A DNA stretch of 64,000 nucleotides from Thalassotalea ponticola (GTDB lineage: Bacteria; Pseudomonadota; Gammaproteobacteria; Enterobacterales; Alteromonadaceae), in NCBI RefSeq assembly GCF_041379045.1, contig NZ_CP166871.1, positions 2,170,001-2,234,000 on the forward strand, in the 5' to 3' direction. Below are positions 8,886 through 17,108 of this stretch, in pieces. The first letter of the stretch is position 1. The number at the start of each line of letters is the position of its first letter. A program made the translations under genes and the position numbers. The notes below the pieces were generated by a model. It made no database searches. It saw only the letters and a program-made list of their open reading frames with translations, and was not told where the DNA came from.

Positions 8886-9566
8886 ATGCTCAAGCTAGGT
8901 TTTGTTTTACTGTTCGTCATTGGTGCATGGGGCTGTACCGCGTCTCCCACAACTGATCACCAAATATATTGGGTCAACAGCTACAAAGCCAAATGTGTCG
9001 GCGTTGCCCCTCGGTTGTGCTTGCAAATACAACGCGGCGACACCTTAACTGACGATGGATGGCAGTTGTTTTACAACACCATACATGGCTTTGATTATGA
9101 ACTCGGCTATCTCTACAAAATAGAGGTGAGCAAACAACCCGTTTCCCCTGATAAAATCCCCGCCGATGGCTCTTCGATACGCTATACACTGCGCCGCGTT
9201 TTAAGCAAGCAATTCGACAGCACCATAAGACTTAACGATATATGGCTATTAGAGCGCATCAATACCAGTGTAACTGAGCTCAACGGGGAGCCATCGCGGC
9301 CGACGATGGAAATTGACTTACAACTTATGCAAATATCCGGTAATGATGGTTGCCACAATTTCACTGCTGATATTATCGCTGTTAACGCAAAACGCATAAC
9401 GTTCGGCCCAATAGCATCGGCTGACCAAGCCTGTATGAATAAGCACATTGCTCACCAGCTGATAACACACATTCGCGCTACCCAGAGCTATACCCTTAGC
9501 GATATGCAATTGTCATTTTTTGATCAGCAAGGTGTTGAGCTATTGCGCTTTAAAAAAATAGACTAA
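8886..9566 (+). CDS. Lipoprotein with DUF4377 and META (HslJ-like) domains
   Basis: 226 residues. The lipoprotein signal ends in a GAWGC lipobox (Cys17). A DUF4377-type domain follows (YWVNSYKAKCVGVAPRLCLQIQRGD through about residue 105), with two Cys likely forming a disulfide. The C-terminal part from IWLLERINTS is a META/HslJ-like domain (NDGCHNFTADI, GPIASADQACM). META domains occur in heat-inducible and envelope-stress lipoproteins. AGAGG precedes the ATG. It is a stand-alone gene, probably anchored in the envelope. Confidence 0.8.
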   Translation: MLKLGFVLLFVIGAWGCTASPTTDHQIYWVNSYKAKCVGVAPRLCLQIQRGDTLTDDGWQLFYNTIHGFDYELGYLYKIEVSKQPVSPDKIPADGSSIRYTLRRVLSKQFDSTIRLNDIWLLERINTSVTELNGEPSRPTMEIDLQLMQISGNDGCHNFTADIIAVNAKRITFGPIASADQACMNKHIAHQLITHIRATQSYTLSDMQLSFFDQQGVELLRFKKID

Positions 9567-9616
9567 CCACGGGTTGTCGTTACAGCAAGGTTGCCCCAAG
9601 AAGATTGAACCGGCTT

Positions 9617-11179
9617 TTAATTAGCGTCCAACGCCTGTGTTAATTGTTGCTGGTAGTGGCGCCAAAAACCGACAGATTTAGCCGTTATCCCATCTCGAAC
9701 TTGCGCCGCACTTGCCGTCGCGACTGGTGCGCGATTATGTTGTAAATCAAGATAGAGCGGTTGCCAAGTTTCACCAATAAAATCAAACAATTTAGGCGCT
9801 TCAACAGCGGGATTATGGACAAAGCTTTCATAGTTGAGGCAATAAATATTGTTAGCAAACAGCTGTTGCCAATAGCCCATCAGTTCGGTGAATAAATGAT
9901 AATAGCTTTGGCAATCATTGATATCATAGCTGTACTGATAAAACCAAAAGTCTGAGGCAAATAACTGCCGATAGTTACTGATTATCGTATCCTGCTCAGA
10001 CCGCTGCAAACAAATAACTTTCGCCTTAGGTAAGGCCTGCAAAATAAAGCCAATGTACAGGAAGTTGGTTGGCATTTTATCGATAAAGCGCGGCGTATGC
10101 CCGGTGATCGACCGCGTTTTGGCAAGGTAATTACCACCCAGTTGTCGCCAGTCAATACTGTGCGCCGCGTTAATGGTCGCCTCATCAAGTAGCGCAGGCG
10201 ACGTCACCTGAGTCTGTTGTTTTAGCGCTATAGCAAAGTGTTGCATTTCGCCAGCGGAAAAAATATTGTTCGATTGTGTCAGCAAGCGCTCGATCACCGT
10301 AGTCCCGGTGCGAGGCATTCCGACAATAAAAATCGGTTCGTCACTATCACAGCCAGAATCGAGGTTAATTGAGCTCTTATTGAAACTCGCCTTTAACGCT
10401 GAAAACAGCTGTTGATCACGGCTAATGTGATAACCGCACTGTGCTTTTTTGCGTTGCTTGGGTTTAGTTAGCAGCTGCCAAGCCTTGGCAAAATCACCCT
10501 GATGTTCATATTGCCGAGATAAGCTGTGGGCTAGGTACAAGGTATCATCAGCGTCTGTCGCATGCTGTAAGTACCCCGTTAGTCGTCCTATATCACCAGC
10601 AAGTTGGCTTTCGGGCATGCTCGCTAGCCCCCAATACGCCGAATAGAGCTTAGGGTCTTGCGCCAAGGCGCGTCGGTAACTGGCAATGGCTTGTTCAAAT
10701 TGGCCGTTGAACTTATAAGCCGCCGCTAGATTAACGCAGAGCTGGGCGTGTTGTGGCGTTTGTGGAAGTTTGGCTAGCGCCTGCTCGGCTTGTTCGAAAC
10801 AGCGAATCGCTTGGAAGTGATCGCCCATTTGACTGAACACAACCCCTAAATCATCCCACTCGGCATAGGTCAGAGCAGCGAGCGTTAGCGCCTGCTGCGC
10901 CACGTATTTTGCTTTTACGTGATCGTGCAAGCGCAAATACAATTTTGCCTGCAATACCAGCGGTGCGCCTTGCTTGCTCAGCTGACTGGCTTTTTCGGCA
11001 AGCTCTATCGCTTTGACTACATTGTGGTGATCACTGGCTATAATCGCCAGTAAATAATACGCTCTAGCAAACTGTCTATCTTGCTTAAGGATTGTCAACA
11101 GGCAGTGATGTGCCTGCTGATATTGCTTCTGCTCGACCAGTGTTAACGCTTTTTGGTACAGGGCGTTTAGTTCAGTCAT
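9617..11179 (-). CDS. TPR-repeat sulfotransferase
   Basis: About 520 residues. The N-terminal half consists of tetratricopeptide repeats (segments such as FARAYYLLAIIASDHHNVVKAIELAEKA and LCVNLAAAYKFNGQFEQAI). The C-terminal half is a sulfotransferase fold with the PAPS phosphate-binding loop IFIVGMPRTGTTVIERLL near residue 285, then FIDKMPTNFLYIG and KVICLQRSEQDTIISNYR, matching the second PAPS motif. The acceptor is unknown. The start is ATG at 11179 or GTG at 11185; the latter overlaps the upstream amidohydrolase stop, so the two are tightly coupled. This gene type is often found beside TonB receptors and peptidases in marine proteobacteria. Confidence 0.85.
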   Translation of the reverse strand: MTELNALYQKALTLVEQKQYQQAHHCLLTILKQDRQFARAYYLLAIIASDHHNVVKAIELAEKASQLSKQGAPLVLQAKLYLRLHDHVKAKYVAQQALTLAALTYAEWDDLGVVFSQMGDHFQAIRCFEQAEQALAKLPQTPQHAQLCVNLAAAYKFNGQFEQAIASYRRALAQDPKLYSAYWGLASMPESQLAGDIGRLTGYLQHATDADDTLYLAHSLSRQYEHQGDFAKAWQLLTKPKQRKKAQCGYHISRDQQLFSALKASFNKSSINLDSGCDSDEPIFIVGMPRTGTTVIERLLTQSNNIFSAGEMQHFAIALKQQTQVTSPALLDEATINAAHSIDWRQLGGNYLAKTRSITGHTPRFIDKMPTNFLYIGFILQALPKAKVICLQRSEQDTIISNYRQLFASDFWFYQYSYDINDCQSYYHLFTELMGYWQQLFANNIYCLNYESFVHNPAVEAPKLFDFIGETWQPLYLDLQHNRAPVATASAAQVRDGITAKSVGFWRHYQQQLTQALDAN

Positions 11180-11184
11180 GATCA

Positions 11185-12453
11185 CTATTGCTTATAAATA
11201 ATACCGTCTTTCATCACAAAGCTGACGTTTTCAAGGCTGGTAATATCCTCTAAAGGGTTGCGGTCAACGGCAATCAGATCCGCCAACATACCGGCTTTAA
11301 CTTGACCTAGTTTGTCACTCCATTTTAATAGTGCCGCCGAGTTAATGGTTGCCGCTTGTATCGCTTGTAACTCTGTCATGCCAAATTGAGTCATGCGACT
11401 GAGTTGTTTGGCATTATCACCGTGCGGATAAATACCCGCATCGGTGCCCAATACAATTTTGGCTCCCGCTGTTACCGCATTGCGAAAGCTTTCGCGTTGG
11501 CGAGTGCCAACTTGCTTCTCTTTATCGATATTCTCTTGTGGCACGCCATTTTTAACACCTTCGCTCAACGTATACTCGGTATTGTAAATATCCATCGATA
11601 AGTAAGTGCCGTACTCCTTAGCTAAGGCGATGGTTTGCGGTGTTAAATAGCTGGCGTGCTCAATCGAGTCTACGCCAGCTTTAATGGCAAACTCGATACC
11701 TTCTGTACCGTGCGCATGAGCCGCTACCGTGCGACCGTGAGTGTGTGCTTCGTCAACAATCGCCTGCATTTCTTCTAAAGTGTATTGACGTTGACCCACT
11801 TTAGTGCCTTTTGAAAAAACACCACCAGTGGCGCAAAATTTAATGACATCAACTTGATACTTTACATTTTTTCGCACTTGCTGGCGCACTTGCCACGGTC
11901 CATCGGATACACCGTCGCCTCGCTCTTCAAAGCGATGATTTAGCGAGTTGCGGTCGCAGTGACCACCGGTGATACCAAGCGATGGGCCCGAAACCGCCAT
12001 GCGAGGCCCCGGTATTTCATTGGCATTAATCGCATTGCGCAACGCCACATCCATATAGTCGGCGGCGCCGACATTGCGAATTGTGGTAAACCCCGCCATA
12101 AGGGTCTTTTCTGCGTTAACTACGCCACCGATAGTCGCCCGATGTGGCGACTGAAAATAGCGATCGTGGAATTGTTTCGACAAATGACGCACCACATGGG
12201 TGTGCATGTCCATAAGCCCGGGAAGGACGTATTTGTGCTGTAAATCTATTTGCTCTGCCGACGGCGCTGGATTGTTTTTGGAAATGGATAAAATTTTATT
12301 GTCGCGAATCAAAATATACTGGTCTTTTTTGATATCGCCATTGGTTACGTCCAATACAAAACCGGCTTTGATCACCTGTTCCGCGGCCCACGCCGACATA
12401 CTTGAGGCGCTGGTCACTGCGGCTAAAATGGTTGCTTTAATTAGTGTTTTCAT
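11185..12453 (-). CDS. Secreted metal-dependent amidohydrolase (imidazolonepropionase/prolidase-like)
   Basis: 422 residues with a signal peptide (cleavage after AWA, near residue 23). Metal ligands of the amidohydrolase superfamily are visible: H84 and H86 in MDMHTH, a probable carboxylated lysine K205 in VIKFCATGG, H246/H248, H266 in SIEHAS, and D338 in LGTDAG. The family includes periplasmic enzymes that cleave N-acyl or X-Pro/X-Arg dipeptides. The substrate cannot be read from the sequence. It lies between the TonB receptor and the TPR-sulfotransferase, all leftward. A hairpin separates it from the receptor gene, so it may have its own promoter. Confidence 0.88.
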   Translation of the reverse strand: MKTLIKATILAAVTSASSMSAWAAEQVIKAGFVLDVTNGDIKKDQYILIRDNKILSISKNNPAPSAEQIDLQHKYVLPGLMDMHTHVVRHLSKQFHDRYFQSPHRATIGGVVNAEKTLMAGFTTIRNVGAADYMDVALRNAINANEIPGPRMAVSGPSLGITGGHCDRNSLNHRFEERGDGVSDGPWQVRQQVRKNVKYQVDVIKFCATGGVFSKGTKVGQRQYTLEEMQAIVDEAHTHGRTVAAHAHGTEGIEFAIKAGVDSIEHASYLTPQTIALAKEYGTYLSMDIYNTEYTLSEGVKNGVPQENIDKEKQVGTRQRESFRNAVTAGAKIVLGTDAGIYPHGDNAKQLSRMTQFGMTELQAIQAATINSAALLKWSDKLGQVKAGMLADLIAVDRNPLEDITSLENVSFVMKDGIIYKQ

Positions 12454-12496
12454 TAGCTACTCTGCTTGCCTTTATTGGTTATTTTACTGGGTACAA

Positions 12497-12534
12497 AAAA
12501 ATAAGGTACCATACACTGTACGATACCTTATTTT
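12497..12534 (-). terminator. Terminator after the TonB receptor gene
   Basis: An 11-bp stem of AAAATAAGGTA and TACCTTATTTT, with T runs on both strands. It lies 15 bases after the receptor stop codon. Confidence 0.7.
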
Positions 12535-12548
12535 TCATTGCCATTTAA

Positions 12549-14999
12549 TTACAGATCAAATGCGTAATTAAAGCGTAAGCCAACAGTTCTAGGCTTGGTA
12601 ATGTAATGTCCGTAAACCCGTCCTATTTCTGGTAAGTTCTTGTTTTCTGATTCAAATTGAGCCATACCAGCCCATGACTTATCACGGCGTGTTGCGGTAT
12701 ATGCATACTTGTTAAACAAATTGTCGACATAGAAAGTAACCGACCAAAGATCCCCTGATAGTTTGGCCGATAGGTTGCTTAGCGCATAGCCTGGTAACAC
12801 TTCGCCATCGGCTTTTAGTCCGACTTTGGTGATCACGTCGCTTTGCGCGGTTAAGCCGTAATAAATATTAAGTAATTTGTCATCGAACACGTCGGTTTGA
12901 TAATCAACCCCCATCGAAAACTGATGCTCTGGTGCACCTGGTAGGCGGTCGCCGTCTTCACCATCATAAAAGTCTTGAATAGCGCTGCCCTGCTCACCTT
13001 TAATACCAAATAAATATGGCGCGTCTGATGTCAACTCTGCTTTCGCATACGAGTAATTGGCATACGCGGTAATGTTATCGCTGAGCACCGAGCGCACCGC
13101 CAATTCAACCCCTGTCGAATTTGCTTCACCGGCATTGGCGGTAATAATTTCTTGGCCATTGACTGTGGTGGCTTGAATTTGTGCATCTTGCCAGTCAACG
13201 CTAAACAGCGCAGCATTGAGGTGCAGACGATTTTGCAACCACGAACTTTTAACACCTAACTCGTAGTTGGTGGTTAAGTCCGGTTTGTAATCCATCTCAT
13301 TTGGCAAAGCACAGACTTGAATCGAACCATCATCAGAGCACGGCGTTATGCCATTTGAGCCACCAATGCGATAGCCCTCGCTGACAGTAACATACGTCAT
13401 CACATCGTCATTAAATTGATAGCTCGCGTTTAACTTAAGCAAGTTGCCATCGTCTTTGGCGTTGCTTGACGACAAGCCGATTTCATTGCTCGAGCTGATT
13501 TCACCATTCCAAAACGGCGCCCAGTTCCCCGATTCTGAGTCGATGTCATATTGATAAACTCGGGCTCCGGCGGTGACTTGCAGTTTATCGGTAAGTTGAT
13601 AAGAAAGCTCACCAAAAAGCGCTGATTCTTCAAGCTTTTGCTTGTTTAAGGCGATGTATTCTAAATCGTACTCAATGTTCGCATACGGCTCATCGCCAAA
13701 CCAATATTCCGTTAAACCTGGGGTGTATTCGCGGTCATCCGACTGCGACTCGAGTTGGTTGTAGTAATAACCAACAATCCATGAAAACGCCGACTCGCTC
13801 TTTGACACAATACGCAATTCTTGGGTAAACGATTGCTCTTCACCTGTGTCTAAGGTGTAGGCGGTAAACGCTGGAAAATCTGCGTAACCAGCCCAAATAT
13901 CGCCAAACAGCAGATCGGTTTGATCGCGTTGACCACTCTGTTCATACTCAGACCATCCTGACGCCGAAACCAAATCAGCAAAACCTAAATCGAGCTCCAT
14001 TTCCAAACTCAACAGTTCGTCTGTCTTTTCATTTGGCTCAGCCACGCGGTAAGCCGAATCGTACTTACCGACCAACTCGCTTAATGGATTTTCTTGTGCA
14101 ATAGACTTGTACTGAACAATCGAGTTACCACCATGAGTCTGGTTTTGATGGAAGTACGTTAAGGTGGCGTCAAACCAATCATTCGGGTTCCAACGCAACG
14201 CCACGCGCGAAGTAGTGATTTGCTCATCATTGACATCCTGAAGACCACAGATGTTTTGCTCAACAGCACTCGCATCACTCCAATCAGGATCGGGTAAAGA
14301 CACTCCAGGCTCACATACCGCAACACTATAATCTACATAGCCCGGCGCACTGTAGTGATTTACGTTTACCCGCACCGCTAGCTCATCTTCAATCAATGGT
14401 GTATTGAATACAAAGCCCGCTTCGCCACCTAAGTCCTCACTCTCACTCAAGCTAAACACGTCACCGGTGATCGAGCCCTCGGTAATATCAAGCTCAGCAT
14501 CGTTTAAGATATAGCGTATCGCACCACCGAGTGTACCGGCGCCGTACAGTGTGCCTTGAGGTCCGATCAACACTTCGACTCGTTCAACATCTTTTAAACG
14601 CAAGTCAACCAACATTGGGATTTCGCCGACATAGGTTGCCACTGTGCCACCATCGGCACTGCGCTCAGAAGAGTTGGTATTAAGACCGCGGACAATAATT
14701 GACGCCCCCTCTCGACCACCTTGATCAGCAATGGTGAGACCGGGTACCCAGCGAGCAACATCTTCCGCTGATGAAATATTTTGATTGAGCATCACATCGG
14801 CATCTAATGCAGAAATATTCATTGGCGCTTCTTGTACGGTCGACGAACGGCGTGAGCCCGTCACCTGAATACGCTCTATAGCAGCAACTGCTTGCGCCTG
14901 TGTGTCTTGAGCTAACGCCATTGTCGGTAGTGAAAAAGCACTACTTAATGCCAGATACAGTGCCGACTTAGCAAATACGTGTTTAGAATTCGATGCCAT
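12549..14999 (-). CDS. TonB-dependent outer-membrane receptor
   Basis: 816 residues. A signal peptide ends at MALA near residue 30. A TonB-box-like segment and the plug domain follow (IERIQVTGSRRSS, ISALDADVML, GGREGASIIVRGLNTNS, RVEVLIGPQGTLYGAGTLGGAIRYI). The rest is a 22-strand barrel that ends in an aromatic strand (TVGLRFNYAFDL). This type imports large or scarce substrates using TonB energy. Asp/Glu-rich loops carry paired Cys. The start at 14999 is set by AGGAGA and the Lys-containing signal peptide; a 9-codon extension is possible. With the amidohydrolase and sulfotransferase it suggests uptake and processing of a peptide-like or amide-bearing compound, which is inference. Confidence 0.95.
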   Translation of the reverse strand: MASNSKHVFAKSALYLALSSAFSLPTMALAQDTQAQAVAAIERIQVTGSRRSSTVQEAPMNISALDADVMLNQNISSAEDVARWVPGLTIADQGGREGASIIVRGLNTNSSERSADGGTVATYVGEIPMLVDLRLKDVERVEVLIGPQGTLYGAGTLGGAIRYILNDAELDITEGSITGDVFSLSESEDLGGEAGFVFNTPLIEDELAVRVNVNHYSAPGYVDYSVAVCEPGVSLPDPDWSDASAVEQNICGLQDVNDEQITTSRVALRWNPNDWFDATLTYFHQNQTHGGNSIVQYKSIAQENPLSELVGKYDSAYRVAEPNEKTDELLSLEMELDLGFADLVSASGWSEYEQSGQRDQTDLLFGDIWAGYADFPAFTAYTLDTGEEQSFTQELRIVSKSESAFSWIVGYYYNQLESQSDDREYTPGLTEYWFGDEPYANIEYDLEYIALNKQKLEESALFGELSYQLTDKLQVTAGARVYQYDIDSESGNWAPFWNGEISSSNEIGLSSSNAKDDGNLLKLNASYQFNDDVMTYVTVSEGYRIGGSNGITPCSDDGSIQVCALPNEMDYKPDLTTNYELGVKSSWLQNRLHLNAALFSVDWQDAQIQATTVNGQEIITANAGEANSTGVELAVRSVLSDNITAYANYSYAKAELTSDAPYLFGIKGEQGSAIQDFYDGEDGDRLPGAPEHQFSMGVDYQTDVFDDKLLNIYYGLTAQSDVITKVGLKADGEVLPGYALSNLSAKLSGDLWSVTFYVDNLFNKYAYTATRRDKSWAGMAQFESENKNLPEIGRVYGHYITKPRTVGLRFNYAFDL

Positions 15000-15597
15000 A
15001 ATGATTACTTCTCCTACTACGATCATTTTTTATCTATTACTCGAATAATCTCTGCCGATGCGAGTGTTTGTCTATTACGCGGTTTATCCGTCACACCATC
15101 TTCGCCAACACAAGGCGAAGCACAGTAAAAGCGAACCGATAAGCGCATAATCATTCGAGTAGATAATGCGTGAACACCGCCGATGAGCTTACATACATGA
15201 TGGGTACAACGCCGTCGCGTTGCGACATATCTCGTCAGCAGCTATCAGCCTAAATTACCTATAGGTAAGTAAATACAGGCATTTATCACTGGCGCTAACA
15301 CAAAACATATCGCCTTATGTGGCTCGTACCAAAATCAAGGTGCGCATTTATATCACAGATAATTATTCACAAACAAGGATTTTTTATTCAAAAAGTAGAT
15401 GTTTTTTATCGATGGGGTAAATAGAGCACAAAACAACAGCTCTCGTGCCCAAGAGAATCTAGCTACCTAACACACATAGTCGGGTGATCTGATAGGTACT
15501 CAGCTATCAAGCGAGATTGAGAATAGACCTGAAGACAACAAATAATGGACAAAAAAAAACGCGCTCAATGAGCGCGTTTTACAACATTCGTTATCGC
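15000..15597. other. Long upstream region of the TonB receptor
   Basis: About 600 non-coding bases separate sucB from the receptor gene. An inverted repeat of about 10 bp (CTATTACTCGAAT near 15033-15046 and ATTCGAGTAG near 15151-15161) is separated by about 105 bases and could be a paired operator. The sucB terminator lies at the right end. No RNA gene or ORF is supported. Confidence 0.45.
15556..15580 (-). terminator. Terminator of the sdhCDAB-sucAB unit
   Basis: A perfect hairpin AAAACGCGCTC-AAT-GAGCGCGTTTT, flanked by long A and T runs, 18 bases beyond the sucB stop. It ends the TCA operon here, before the unrelated receptor gene and not before sucCD. Confidence 0.9.
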
Positions 15598-17085
15598 TTA
15601 GATATCCAACAATAAGCGCGCTGGATCTTCTAATAGTTCTTTAATGGTTACTAAGAAGCCTACTGACTCTTTGCCATCGATTAAGCGGTGATCGTAAGAC
15701 AATGCCAAGTACATCATCGGACGAATTTCGACTTTGCCATCAATCGCTACTGGACGGTCTTGGATCTTGTGCATACCAAGAATAGCCGTTTGCGGTAAGT
15801 TGATGATTGGCGTTGAAATCAGTGAACCAAATACACCACCGTTAGTGATTGTAAAGTTACCACCTTGCATGTCGTCCATGGTTAGCTTGCCATCGCGACC
15901 TTTGATCGCTAAGTCTTTAATGCCCTTCTCAATGCCAGCCATGCTTAACGTATCTGCATCACGTAGTACTGGTGTTACCAAGCCGCGAGGAGTCGATACC
16001 GCAATCGAGATATCGAAGAAGTTGTGGTAAACGATATCGTCGCCATCAATTGACGCGTTAACTGATGGAAAACGCTTCAATGCTTCAGTTACGGCCTTCA
16101 CGTAGAACGACATAAAACCTAAGCGCGTATCGTGGGTCTTTTCAAACAAGTCTTTGTATTGCTTGCGAAGATCCATGATTGGCTTCATATCCACTTCATT
16201 AAACGTGGTAAGCATTGCCGTTGAATTTTTCGCTTCAAGTAAGCGGTTAGCAATGGTTTTACGCAAACGCGTCATTGGTACGCGTTTTTGGCTACGCTCG
16301 CCAGATGCAACAACAGGTGCTGTTGCAGGTGCAGCTGCTTTTGGTGCTGCCGCTGGTGCTTTAGCTGCTGCAAGGTGTGCTTCAACGTCTTCCTTGCTGA
16401 TGCGACCGCCTTTACCAGTGCCTTTTACTTGGCTCGCTGACAAACCATTCTCAGTAAGCATACGACGTACCGATGGAGAAGCAACGTCATCACCTGATTG
16501 TTCGTCGCTTGCTGCGCTTTCATTACTCGGCGCCGAAACAGCACCCGCGTTTAACTGACCAATAACTTGCTCACCCAACACAGTTTCGCCTTCAGCGTGG
16601 GTGATTTTACCGATCACACCGTCGTCTTGGGCGACAACTTCAAGCACGACTTTATCGGTTTCAATATCAACTAAGTTTTGATCGCGAGTTACCGTTTCGC
16701 CTTCGGCCACATGCCAAGTTGAAATCGTTGCATCAGCAACAGATTCTGGTAATACCGGTACAACGATATCGATCACTTTCGCCGCTGCCGTTGGTGCTGA
16801 TTCAGTTTGGCTTGCCTTGCTAGGCTCTGCACTTGGTGTGGCAGTATCTGCGTCATCAAGGATAGCAATAACTTGCTCGCCTAATACAGTTGCACCTTCT
16901 TCTTCACTGATCGCAGTGATAACACCAGCAGCAGGCGCTGGCACTTCAAGTACCACTTTGTCAGTTTCGATATCGACTAGCACTTGGTCGCGCTCTACCT
17001 TATCACCAACTTGAACATGCCAAGTAGCAACGGTTGCATCGGCTACTGACTCTGGTAATACAGGAACCTTAATTTCAGTTGTCAT
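15598..17085 (-). CDS. sucB: 2-oxoglutarate dehydrogenase E2 (dihydrolipoamide succinyltransferase), two lipoyl domains
   Basis: 495 residues, about 90 longer than E. coli SucB. Two N-terminal lipoyl domains are present, each with the ETDKVVLE lipoylation motif (K43 and K145), joined by an Ala/Ser/Thr linker. A peripheral-subunit-binding domain follows ([27 protein letters not shown]), then a Pro/Ala linker and the catalytic domain ending in [15 protein letters not shown] with the catalytic His and Asp. It transfers succinyl groups to CoA in the cytosolic OGDH complex. It lies 23 bases after sucA and is followed by a strong terminator. Confidence 0.97.
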   Translation of the reverse strand: MTTEIKVPVLPESVADATVATWHVQVGDKVERDQVLVDIETDKVVLEVPAPAAGVITAISEEEGATVLGEQVIAILDDADTATPSAEPSKASQTESAPTAAAKVIDIVVPVLPESVADATISTWHVAEGETVTRDQNLVDIETDKVVLEVVAQDDGVIGKITHAEGETVLGEQVIGQLNAGAVSAPSNESAASDEQSGDDVASPSVRRMLTENGLSASQVKGTGKGGRISKEDVEAHLAAAKAPAAAPKAAAPATAPVVASGERSQKRVPMTRLRKTIANRLLEAKNSTAMLTTFNEVDMKPIMDLRKQYKDLFEKTHDTRLGFMSFYVKAVTEALKRFPSVNASIDGDDIVYHNFFDISIAVSTPRGLVTPVLRDADTLSMAGIEKGIKDLAIKGRDGKLTMDDMQGGNFTITNGGVFGSLISTPIINLPQTAILGMHKIQDRPVAIDGKVEIRPMMYLALSYDHRLIDGKESVGFLVTIKELLEDPARLLLDI

Positions 17086-17108
17086 TTTTATTCCTCAAGA
17101 AAATCTTG

